NCBI GenBank assembly: GCA_945883775.1
Contig: CAMCYG010000006.1
Span: 1 to 45,998, forward strand
DNA: 45,998 bases
Source of the DNA: Victivallis vadensis
GTDB lineage: Bacteria; Verrucomicrobiota; Kiritimatiellia; UBA8416; CAMCYG01
Reading direction: 5' to 3'
Both the position numbers and the translations under genes were made by a program. Under the pieces are notes generated by a model. That model saw nothing but the letters and a program-made list of their open reading frames with translations, was not told where the DNA came from and did no database searches. Shown one piece after another: positions 1-7,277 of this stretch. Position 1 is the stretch's first letter, and the number at the start of each line of letters is the position of its first letter.

Positions 1-68
1 CCCCGAAGACGTCGCAAGGGTAGAGAAACTTCTCCGCTGATTGCCATGGGAAAAGGGCTCGCAAATGC

Positions 69-494
69 TTAATTTCCGCTTTCTCGGTCTGACACTTCGA
101 GAGAATCAAATTCAAGCCTCCTCAGCGTGTGGCAGCCGGCATAAGCGGCCGCACCATGATCGGTAATATCACCATCTATAAACACGCCCTTCACAGGACC
201 AGCAGCCCCCATCTCCAGGTCCTTGAACGACCCCCGATTCGAGAAAGGTTTTTGCGCAACTGCCACCATGTTGCTGACAACACCTAGCACTTTCAGCTCA
301 ATCTGCTCAGGCGTAACTGGCGGATTCGCCTTCGGATTGCTCGCACCAAAGTGAATATCGGAAATAAGAAAAAACGTGAAATTTCCGGAGTCGCCTGCAA
401 CAGCAGCCCCTGCGCCCAGGCCACTGAGAAAAAGAAATGTAACAACCGCCACCGCAAGGCGGACACAAACTGAGTCTACGACACGATTTGTCAT
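69..494 (-). pseudogene. Truncated secreted metallophosphoesterase (N-terminal piece)
   Basis: The reading frame opens with a signal peptide (hydrophobic stretch ending near AAVAG). It then shows two calcineurin-like phosphoesterase motifs: the first metal-binding block ISDIHFG and the second block GDITDHG. In intact family members the GNHD block and two more histidine blocks follow over about 200 residues. Here the protein stops some 24 residues after GDITDHG with sequence unrelated to the family, so most of the catalytic domain is gone. An upstream GTG at 539 would extend the frame, but the ATG at 494 directly precedes the signal peptide and is the better start. It lies downstream of the DUF6055 gene on the same strand. 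The N-terminal family assignment is good; that it is a dead remnant is inferred from the missing motifs. Confidence 0.7.
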
Positions 495-551
495 AAAAAC
501 ACTCACCCTCACACCTTCACGTTTTGCAACATTTCTCACTGCCCATATCTT

Positions 552-667
552 GTGTCAAATGAGATCCTTCGAGTTCAATGACTTCGCTCATGATGACACA
601 ACAACACACCTTGAACAATATCATCCTGAGCGCAGCCCGTCAGCCGACGGGCGGAGGCGAAGGATCT
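552..667. repeat. Intergenic inverted repeat of the ATCCTTCG...CTCAGGATGA type
   Basis: Two hairpin-forming blocks lie between the DUF6055 and metallophosphoesterase genes. The first (552-599) has arms GTGTCA/TGACAC and ATGAG/CTCAT. The second (about 622-667) runs from TCATCCTGAGCG to GGCGAAGGATCT, roughly the reverse complement of the core of the first. This arrangement resembles a widespread class of dispersed intergenic repeats in environmental bacteria. It may also stop or stabilise the DUF6055 transcript, but there is no clear T-run. Confidence 0.5.
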
Positions 668-672
668 CTCAG

Positions 673-2613
673 CTATTTCACCCAGACCGGCTTGGTCAAG
701 ACGGTTACCTCGCGTACAGGCTCCGTCCGCGCAGAGCCCCAGCGCGCGTCGTTTATCATTTCTTTTGTAACCATTCCGTAAAACACTCCCTTGGAGATCG
801 AGGGATAGAGCTCGATATCACCCAGGAGCCGCACTGTTCCCGACAAATCGACACCGCGAATCGCGTTCATCACTGTCGCAACATCGGCCCTCCCGTGGAT
901 TTTCGTCTTGTTATCCTCGATGAGCGTCAGCGCGCCGAGGCGGGCATCTTCATCAACAGTGCCGCCGGAAACTGCCGCTTCGTCCTCGACTCTGGCATTT
1001 CCAGCAACGGTCCCCTGCCCGGTCGCAATCGCGTGGCCACGCACCACTGCATTATCACGAACCTGGGCTTTTCTCGAAACCACAGCCTGCCCTTCAATCC
1101 TGGCTTTACCGAGAACCTGCGCCTGGTCCAACACCATGGCGCCGGGACCTACAAATGCCGAAGCATCGGCATGAGCCGAGGCATCCACCCAGCCGCCGCC
1201 GTTAGGATGGGGTGCACCTGTTCGCCCGACATGTGTCTCAAACGGTGACTGCTCACTTCCCCATGGAGTCCCGCCCTTGATTTTCACCATCCATGGATAC
1301 CGGTAAATCGTGTAATACATCTGGTCCCATTCAATCCGCTGGTACTCCGTCGGCGTTGCAGTCACAGCCAGCCAGACCTCCTTCTCGCCATCGCCCAACT
1401 TGACACTCACCTGTGAAACAGCACCCCTCTGAAGGGCGCTGTAACGCGGATGCCCCGCAGCATCAATCGCCACCAGTCCCCATCGCCAGTCCGAACATGG
1501 CTGCGGAACAACTTTCGGCTCTTTCTCAAACTTTTGGCCGAACCCCGCCACTCCCGGCTCTTTCTGCACCAACCCGCGAAAGCTGACCGTAATGGTACGT
1601 GAAGAGTTATCCGTATCAGGCATGATTCTCACCAGGTTATACCCGAACCGCTGGGGCGCACGATAATCAGGAATTACATATCTTCCGTTCTTCGAATCAA
1701 TCGGATCAAGAACTGCAACGCGGTTCCTGCGAATGCCCGCGCGGTTTGTGTAACTGCCGTAACTTTTCCGGTAAACATCGCCGTTCTTGTAATCCCAGGT
1801 CACATTGTGCATGGCCCATAGCCCGAACTGGTCGTTCAGTTCGCTGATCTTCCAGCCCTTGTTCCGTGCGAGAACGAGAACGGGATCTTCAATACCAAAA
1901 TCTGTCTCGCCCTGCCTTTTCGCCTTCGACCAGATGTCGTTGATAGCCGAGTAACCGAAAGTATCCTTGATGTATTCCCAGAACTGCCAGTTGCCGTAGC
2001 GGTCACGCGTCGAGCCGTAATAAAGGTGGGAAGCATTCAGGAGCTGTTCGGAACAGCCAACCTGATCCGGAAACATCTGGTGCGTCATCCACTCCGCATG
2101 GGATTCCCAGGACCAGCCGACGTATGGGGAATCACGCAGGCCCATCGACGAGAACTGCATGCAGTGCGCGAACTCGTGCGCCAGCGCATGTTCGTCCTTG
2201 AACGCATTGAAATGAAGCCACATCGCCGGGTCGTTCTTCCCAGTGCCGCTCCCGTTAGCCCAGCCCTTGTTGCTAAGATTGACATTGATCTTGTATTTAT
2301 CAGCCTGGTCTTTATACGGTTTCGGAAAGCCTACAGGACCAATATAAAACGCATGGATGCTTTCAAGAGTCTCCAGTCCTTTCTTCAGATCTGTGTCGCT
2401 CAACGTCACCCCGTCCTTATCATTCCAGCGCGCAACGAAATGGGCTGACTCGTGAAGATGGGTCGACTTGCCCGGCTCCAGAACCTTGTAAACTTCTTCA
2501 GCAGCGGCCCGGCACTGAACGCAAGAGATGACCAGCAGCACCGCCACACCCAGCGTCAACAGTTTGAGAGATGAAGGCCTCTTTACCTGCCGTTTCGATA
2601 TGTTATTGTTCAT
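673..2613 (-). CDS. Secreted DUF6055 (Svx/AvrXca-like) metallopeptidase-like protein with C-terminal beta-helix
   Basis: This 646-residue protein begins with a signal peptide or membrane anchor (hydrophobic residues about 17-33). An M6-like/DUF6055 domain follows, with a zinc-protease motif HEFAH at residues 146-150 and downstream glutamates in WSWESHAEW (170, 174) that could supply the third metal ligand. The middle (about 250-460) is beta-rich and lacks recognisable motifs. From about residue 475 to 580 there is a hexapeptide-like periodicity (short A/V-x-G/D-x-A steps), as in left-handed parallel beta-helices. It is expected to act outside the cytoplasm as a peptidase or surface-binding protein, and the DUF6055 group includes plant-virulence-associated Svx/AvrXca proteins. 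The ATG at 2613 follows a weak GAGAGTGA site. Family identity is fairly sure; catalytic activity is inferred from the motif only. Confidence 0.75.
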   Translation of the reverse strand: MNNNISKRQVKRPSSLKLLTLGVAVLLVISCVQCRAAAEEVYKVLEPGKSTHLHESAHFVARWNDKDGVTLSDTDLKKGLETLESIHAFYIGPVGFPKPYKDQADKYKINVNLSNKGWANGSGTGKNDPAMWLHFNAFKDEHALAHEFAHCMQFSSMGLRDSPYVGWSWESHAEWMTHQMFPDQVGCSEQLLNASHLYYGSTRDRYGNWQFWEYIKDTFGYSAINDIWSKAKRQGETDFGIEDPVLVLARNKGWKISELNDQFGLWAMHNVTWDYKNGDVYRKSYGSYTNRAGIRRNRVAVLDPIDSKNGRYVIPDYRAPQRFGYNLVRIMPDTDNSSRTITVSFRGLVQKEPGVAGFGQKFEKEPKVVPQPCSDWRWGLVAIDAAGHPRYSALQRGAVSQVSVKLGDGEKEVWLAVTATPTEYQRIEWDQMYYTIYRYPWMVKIKGGTPWGSEQSPFETHVGRTGAPHPNGGGWVDASAHADASAFVGPGAMVLDQAQVLGKARIEGQAVVSRKAQVRDNAVVRGHAIATGQGTVAGNARVEDEAAVSGGTVDEDARLGALTLIEDNKTKIHGRADVATVMNAIRGVDLSGTVRLLGDIELYPSISKGVFYGMVTKEMINDARWGSARTEPVREVTVLTKPVWVK

Positions 2614-2712
2614 TGCCAGTCACTCTCTATTTAGCTTTCTGGTCAAGAATAGCAGGGTCCAACGAACTTATCCAGTCTAAGAACAGAACGCCATTTCTGA
2701 CGGGATAGCTCA

Positions 2713-3128
2713 TTACTTCGACGGCAGTTCAACGCTTGCAGGCTCCACTCCATCTGCCACTGCCTTAACCGTAATCGCTCCTGCCTCCCGCCTGCTGCGT
2801 ACAACAAGCAGCGCGCGCCCCTCGAACACACTGCGCTGATCGGCCTGGAACAACTCACTGCTCGCAGGGTCACCATTGTCAACACCCGCAGTTACACCTG
2901 GCCCCGAAACTGCAAATCTAACCATGTTGCTCGCAGACTGGACAATTACGCCCTTTTCATCAAGAACCTCTGCAGTGATGGCTGACAAGTCCTGGCCGTT
3001 TGCCTTCAGCACTGCATGGTCAGGCGTCAGACGCAGTATCTTCCGCGCACCCGCTCGCATGCAGCCGCATTGGCAGTCGCGCTCAGCAGGCTAAAGCAAA
3101 TAAGAACAATCAATTTTGAGAGCATCAT
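2713..3128 (-). pseudogene. Internally deleted GH2 beta-galactosidase remnant
   Basis: An AAGGAG site and ATG at 3128 start a typical signal peptide ending in ATANA. After a few residues that frame ends at a stop (about 3027). In another frame, from about 3060 to 2713, the protein matches the C-terminal domain of glycoside hydrolase family 2 beta-galactosidases: LTPDHAVLKANGQD, then GVDNGDPAS and FEADQ-like blocks. The sugar-binding, Ig-like and TIM-barrel domains (several hundred residues) are missing. The simplest reading is a large deletion that joined the signal peptide to the last domain out of frame. One added base would give a small secreted single-domain protein, so a sequencing error cannot be fully excluded. 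It lies 26 bases downstream of the Gfo/Idh remnant, suggesting a former carbohydrate operon. Confidence 0.75.
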
Positions 3129-3153
3129 CGGTTAACTCCTTTTTCTCATTGTG

Positions 3154-3270
3154 TTAAACATCTTTCAGCTCCCATCCCTTGCGAAAATATGGCTTGATGA
3201 ACTCGTTTGCTTTCTCGTTGTTTGTATACCTAAGATTGCTGGCATCCCAGATCAACTTTTCGTTCGGCAC
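3154..3270 (-). pseudogene. C-terminal remnant of a Gfo/Idh/MocA-family oxidoreductase
   Basis: Reading the minus strand to the TAA at 3154-3156 gives a 38-residue tail containing KLIWDASNLRYTN, then NEF and ending FRKGWEL. This is the characteristic C-terminal signature of the planctomycete/verrucomicrobial Gfo/Idh/MocA oxidoreductases (usually about 430 residues, NAD(P)-dependent sugar oxidation). The rest of the gene is absent. At about 3270 the sequence switches abruptly to a DUF1080-type gene on the other strand, so this is a breakpoint of a past rearrangement. Confidence 0.6.
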
Positions 3271-3913
3271 TTGAGAAGATAGTGGCTGCCGCAAAGAGCC
3301 AGGACGTGGTAAACAAGGCGAATGAGATCCTCAAGACGGTTCCGGCAAAGAAAGTGATGACTCCGATTCTTGACGGAAAAACGCTGAGCGGCTGGGAAGG
3401 CAGCACAGCGTGTGGCGCGTGGCAGACGGAGCTGTAATTGGAGGATCATTGAACGGGAACAAGCAGAACGAGTTTCTTGTAACAAAACGGAGTTACACAA
3501 ATTTTCACCTGAGCATGGAATACAAGCTGGTAGGTAAGGATGGCTTTGTTAATGGAGGTGTCCAGTTCAGGAGCGAGAGGATCGCGAATCCACCTAACGA
3601 GATGAAGGGGTATCAGGCTGATATCGGTGCGGGACATTCCGGCTGTCTTTATGATGAATCAAGACGCAATAAATTTGACGCCCGCGGGACTGACGAGCAA
3701 ATAAAGCGGATTGAGAAAGCAGGGGATTGGAACAGGTACGAGATAATAGGCGCTGGCCCGCATATTCAGATAATACTCAACGGTGAAAAGACAGTGGACT
3801 ATACTGAGGCTGATAGTGCCATTCCTCAGGAAGGTTTTATCGGGCTTCAGATACATGGCGGTAATAAGGCTGAGATATCCTTTCGCAATATCTCAATTGG
3901 CGAGACCAAATAG
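3270..3913 (+). pseudogene. Frameshifted DUF1080 (3-keto-disaccharide hydrolase-like) gene
   Basis: Two overlapping frames together encode a DUF1080 domain. The first runs through a helical lead (KIVAAAKSQDVVNKANEIL) to ILDGKTLSGWEGS and then hits a TAA near 3438. The second resumes at WRVADGAVIGGSL and continues to the end at 3911-3913 with the expected core: FHLSMEYKL, GGVQFRS, YQADIG, GDWNRYEI, GFIGLQIHGG. Adding one base near 3402-3408 rejoins LSGWEGS to VWRVADG. DUF1080 proteins act on oxidised disaccharides or bind sugars and are abundant in PVC bacteria. The 5' end appears cut off at about 3270, where the Gfo/Idh remnant begins on the opposite strand. The gene is either dead or carries a sequencing error, but the missing start favours dead. 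Confidence 0.75.
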
Positions 3914-3930
3914 AAGATCTGCTGTTTGCG

Positions 3931-4797
3931 CTATTTTGCCTTGTTGTCTATCAGCTTCAATATGAACGATGACGGAACGCAGCTTTTTATGACCATTTGG
4001 AGGTTGTCATGCTTCCCCTCGTCCTCGTTGTAATATATCGACCGTGTGGATGAGACCATTCCGACGACGCTGCCGTTCATGCTGAGGATCGGTGCTCCGC
4101 TTGAGCCTTTGGCATAATCGGCGGTTATTGACATCCAGCTGCCTCTGCCTCTTTTGCATTTCTTGCCGCCGCAGTCACAGATGTATGAATAATATCTCGA
4201 GATATTGCCCTGTGTCATCACATAGAACATGTTGTCAGGATTGCTTATCACCACAACAGGACTGCCTACCGGCTCGTCAGGCGTGATGGCAAAGGGCTCG
4301 AAAGAAGCATTGGCGACTTTTGCGATGACTATGTCATCGTCTTTGTCAATGGCCAACACCTTGGTAATGGGGAATACGTGTCCTTCGCTGTCAGAAACAG
4401 CCTGATACTCCTCGTTGGTGCTGTTGATGGCGTGGGCATTAAAGACAATGACATCTTTTGCTATGGCGTAAGTAGTCGAACAGCTGACGTGCAGTTTGCT
4501 GCATTTGCCACATTTAAAGCTGTTGCAGTGCACAAGAACTTTCTTGTTGAGACTGTCGTACATGGTTGACTGGTCCATCTTTGTGCTTGCCGGCTTGCTG
4601 AGCTCAACCTGAGCTTTTCCACCCTTGTAGGCAGCGAGCAGGTCTTTTGATGCCTTCAGTTTGCCGTCATCCTTCAGCTTTGTGACGTTTTCTGTCAATG
4701 ACTTGAGGAATTTGGCGTCATCGATATATTTCGTTTCAGCATTTGTGATGGACGCAACAGACAGATAGCCGGCCAGAATCAGAACAGACAATCTCAT
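3931..4797 (-). CDS. Secreted trypsin-like (S1) serine protease
   Basis: This is a 288-residue protein started at the ATG at 4797 behind an AAGGAG site six bases away; a longer frame to 4869 has no such support. Residues 1-20 form a signal peptide (cleavage after TNA). The triad of chymotrypsin-fold proteases can be placed: His122 in FNAHAI, Asp in DKDDDIVIAKV (about 155), and Ser233 in GSSGAPI. Two cysteine clusters are unusual for this fold: CNSFKCGKCSKLHVSC at about 91-106, and CDCGGKKC at about 207-214. These may form disulfides or bind metal. Regions 20-75 are helical and probably form a prodomain. No PDZ domain follows, so it is not a full DegP/HtrA. The gene converges with the DUF1080 remnant 17 bases away and stands alone. 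Substrate is unknown. Confidence 0.8.
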   Translation of the reverse strand: MRLSVLILAGYLSVASITNAETKYIDDAKFLKSLTENVTKLKDDGKLKASKDLLAAYKGGKAQVELSKPASTKMDQSTMYDSLNKKVLVHCNSFKCGKCSKLHVSCSTTYAIAKDVIVFNAHAINSTNEEYQAVSDSEGHVFPITKVLAIDKDDDIVIAKVANASFEPFAITPDEPVGSPVVVISNPDNMFYVMTQGNISRYYSYICDCGGKKCKRGRGSWMSITADYAKGSSGAPILSMNGSVVGMVSSTRSIYYNEDEGKHDNLQMVIKSCVPSSFILKLIDNKAK

Positions 4798-4930
4798 GGC
4801 GCACTCCTTTGAATATTTATACACAATATGAAACGTGCAAACTTTGCAGACATAGGCACGCAAAGTCAAGTGAATGCACCGCGACAGTGAATGCGTGTGG
4901 GGTGTGATTCATTGACGGATCCCTTCAGCC

Positions 4931-5100
4931 AAGTGGCTGGAACTGATAAAAAAGGTCTGGGAAGACGAAGTCCCTGAGCCTGTCGAAGTGGCCGATCCGC
5001 TGACATGTCCGAAATGCCAGAAGGAAATGCGGATTGTCTCTCTCATAGACCAGCAATCCGTGATTTAGCGTATCTTGCGGCATCTGGGACTGTGGTTTAC
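4931..5100 (+). pseudogene. C-terminal fragment of an IS91-family transposase
   Basis: The plus strand reads LIKKVWED, then after a short insertion ADPLTCPKCQKEMRIVSLI, an in-frame TAG, and RILRHLGLW. This is the conserved C-terminal zinc-ribbon-like tail (DPLxCPxCGxxMRI ... ILxHLGLW) of IS91-type rolling-circle transposases. The stop codon and the absence of upstream coding sequence show it is dead. A 19-base dispersed repeat (4970-4988) sits in frame between VWED and ADPL, encoding the extra PEPVE. The N-terminal and middle parts of a similar transposase lie at 11331-11903, on the far side of the efflux operon. Confidence 0.75.
4970..4988 (+). repeat. Short dispersed repeat GTCCCTGAGCCTGTCGAAG, copy 1
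   Basis: These 19 bases are identical to 11538-11556. Both copies lie inside decayed IS91-type transposase sequence. In this copy the insertion is in frame and adds the peptide PEPVE between conserved transposase blocks. The same motif is, from general experience, a common dispersed repeat in environmental bacterial genomes. Confidence 0.6.
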
Positions 5101-5144
5101 CCTCGAAGCTTTAGCGAAGTAGGATGGCATACGCGAACGAGTGA

Positions 5145-5270
5145 TCCGCGGCTGATTATTGTCGATTGTAGACTGATGATTGTCAATTGGGAGCAGCGGC
5201 AGTATCGGATTCTGCAATCGACAATCATAAATCGGCATTCGTCAATTATTCGGATTGCTATGAAACAGGT
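5145..5270. repeat. AATCG-type dispersed repeat, locus A
   Basis: The stretch contains two opposed blocks, one rich in TTGTCGATTGTAGACTG and one reading CTGCAATCGACAATCATAA then ATCGGCATTCGTCAATTATT, which can pair imperfectly. Related blocks occur at 11903-11980 and 12350-12412 around the four-helix-bundle pseudogene. No gene is seen between 5101 and 5317. Confidence 0.5.
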
Positions 5271-5317
5271 GATTTGCAATCCTTTCAGGCGTGGAAAGGC
5301 TTGATTGTGTAAAAAAT

Positions 5318-5566
5318 GGACCCAACTGTGAAAAGCAATTTCTTATCAATATCACGCCATCCGAGTTCAGCACAACGCATTACGAGGGGGCGACGAATAT
5401 CCCCGTTCAGGAGCTGTAAGGCCGGTTGGCCCAGCTGGGCGACAAGAAGCGGGCCATTGTGGTCTATTGCGCCTCTGACATGCGGAGCGCCCAGGCGGCC
5501 AGGATTCTGACTGGCGCGGGTTTTGCGGATGTCACGGACGCCGGCGGGCTGGGGAATCTCAAGTAG
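5318..5566 (+). pseudogene. Decayed single-domain rhodanese
   Basis: In one frame the sequence reads INITPSEF, GATNIPVQEL, a TAA stop, then GRLAQLGDKKRAIVVYC and ASDMRSAQAARIL up to a final TAG at 5564-5566. VVYCASDMR matches the rhodanese active-site loop (Cys followed by four residues and Arg), and GATNIP is the conserved N-terminal block. There is no usable start codon in frame upstream, and the internal TAA interrupts the domain before the active site. Rhodaneses transfer sulfane sulfur or bind oxyanions. The fragment ends 31 bases before the efflux operon and shares its high G+C, so it probably arrived with it. Confidence 0.7.
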
Positions 5567-5597
5567 GGGATGGTCAAGGGAATATCGATTGTTCAGC

Positions 5598-7277
5598 ATG
5601 ACGACAAAAATAAAACGGTCACTACGCGGATCCATTCCGGCATGGCTCGTGCTTATCGCCATGGCGGGCTGCACGTCCAGTCATTACCGGGAGTCCGCCG
5701 ACAAGGCGGCCTATGGCGTGCTGCGGGAAAAAACCCCACTGGTGAAGAACATGGATGGGGCTTTCAGCATCGAGCAAACCAACTCCCTCCATCTGGACAA
5801 TCTGCCGGGCTTCACCAATTCGGTCGATTTCTTTGGCCCGGATGGCGTGACGGAACACGGAGCGCGTATCCTGAGGCTGGAAGACGCATTGGGGATTGCC
5901 ATTCGTCATAGCCGCAGCTATCAATCGCGCAAGGAACAGCTCTACCTTTCAGCCCTGGCGCTTACACTTGCCCGCCATGATTTCACCCCGATTTTTTCCG
6001 CAGGCGCCAAGGGGGCGTATTCCGAGAAAGCCGCCGAAAACCCGGCCTTGAGCGATAATTTTGTCGAGGAACGGGGGGTCACCTCCAGCGGCTCCGTGGG
6101 AGCCGACTGGCTGGTTCGAGACCTGGGCCGGATCACGACGGCGTTCACGACGGATTTTCTCCGCTTCGTGAGCGGCGATCCGCGACTGGCGACTTCGTCC
6201 AAACTGAGCGCCACATTTGTCCGCCCGCTGCTGCGCAACGCAGGCTTCAAGCAGGACATGGAAAGTCTCATGCAGGCTGAACGCGATTTGCTCTATGACC
6301 TGCGCGACTTCACCCAGTTCCGCAAGGATTTCAGCGTGAAGATCGCCGCGGCCTATTATGATGTGCTGAGCAATCGCGATACCGTGCGCAACAGTTACCT
6401 GAACCTGCAGTCCTCCCGAAAGAATGCCGACCGGACCCGGGCCCTGGCCCGGGAAGGCCGGGTGGCGGGCACGGATCTGGGACGGCAGGAACAGCAGGAG
6501 TTGTCCGCCGAAAGCACGTGGATCAATGCGATCCGCAGCTACCGGCAGTCGCTCGATAATTTCAAAATACTGCTCGGCCTCAAGGTGGACACCAACCTCG
6601 TGCTGGATGACCGCGAATTGGCCACCTTGCAGATTCACCACCCGGAGATCAGCGTGGATGATTCTACGCAGCTGGCTCTGGCCACGCGGCTGGACTTCAT
6701 GAGTGTCAAGGACCGGGTCGAGGACACGGAACGCAAGGTGCTGCTGGCGCAGGATGGCCTCAGGGCGGATGTGTCCCTTTCCGCTGACGCGAGTATCGTC
6801 AGCGGCACCAGGGAGAATTTTTCACTGCCCGACGGCAGGCGTTATTCGTGGAGTGCCGGGTTGGATATTGATCCCGCGCTGGACCGGACCGCCGCGCGCA
6901 ATTCCTACCGTGCCGCCCTGATTACCAGGAACAAGGCGGCTCGCACGCTTGAAGAGCAGGAAGATCAGATCAGGCTCGACGTCAGGGATAGCTGGCGGAC
7001 ACTTGACCAGGCCAAGCGCAGTTTTGAAATCAGCGAAATTGGCGTGCGGCTGGCCGAGCGACGCGTCGAGGAACAAGCACTTCTGGCGGAATGGGGCCGG
7101 TCCAAGGCGCAGGATCAGGTGGATGCGCAGAACGCCCTGATTGATTCGAAAAACCAGCGGACAAAGGCCCTCGTGACGCATACAATCGCACGACTGCAAT
7201 TCTGGAACAACATGGGAATACTTTACATCAAGGACAACGGGCGGTGGGAGGATTTGCAGGATGCCAAAACCAAATAG
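5598..7277 (+). CDS. TolC-family outer-membrane efflux lipoprotein
   Basis: The protein is 559 residues from the ATG at 5598. The longer frame from 5523 would run through the dead rhodanese and is unlikely. Residues 9-25 form a lipoprotein signal with Cys25 in IAMAGC. From about residue 100 onward there are two repeats of long helices with the alternating pattern of outer-membrane efflux proteins, including the segment VKIAAAYYDVLSNRDTVRN and the later ALLAEWGRSKAQDQVDAQNAL. It should form the trimeric outer-membrane exit duct for the membrane-fusion protein and ABC transporter encoded next. The stop overlaps the following start by 17 bases, indicating translational coupling. G+C is visibly higher than in the kdsA-pil part of the window. 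Substrate unknown. Confidence 0.85.
   Translation: MTTKIKRSLRGSIPAWLVLIAMAGCTSSHYRESADKAAYGVLREKTPLVKNMDGAFSIEQTNSLHLDNLPGFTNSVDFFGPDGVTEHGARILRLEDALGIAIRHSRSYQSRKEQLYLSALALTLARHDFTPIFSAGAKGAYSEKAAENPALSDNFVEERGVTSSGSVGADWLVRDLGRITTAFTTDFLRFVSGDPRLATSSKLSATFVRPLLRNAGFKQDMESLMQAERDLLYDLRDFTQFRKDFSVKIAAAYYDVLSNRDTVRNSYLNLQSSRKNADRTRALAREGRVAGTDLGRQEQQELSAESTWINAIRSYRQSLDNFKILLGLKVDTNLVLDDRELATLQIHHPEISVDDSTQLALATRLDFMSVKDRVEDTERKVLLAQDGLRADVSLSADASIVSGTRENFSLPDGRRYSWSAGLDIDPALDRTAARNSYRAALITRNKAARTLEEQEDQIRLDVRDSWRTLDQAKRSFEISEIGVRLAERRVEEQALLAEWGRSKAQDQVDAQNALIDSKNQRTKALVTHTIARLQFWNNMGILYIKDNGRWEDLQDAKTK

Noticed and set aside
1-68. A short plus-strand frame ending at about 40 (PEDVARVEKLLR then stop) that could be the tail of a gene entering from outside
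   Set aside because: Only about a dozen residues are visible and no family can be recognised.
376-1248. Long plus-strand open frame of 290 codons opposite the DUF6055 and phosphoesterase genes
   Set aside because: It is the complementary shadow of two recognisable minus-strand genes; the product is Arg/His/Pro-rich without motifs.
5523-5597. Longer N-terminus for the TolC-like protein
   Set aside because: It would overlap the rhodanese remnant and move the lipoprotein signal 25 residues inward; the ATG at 5598 gives a proper signal peptide.
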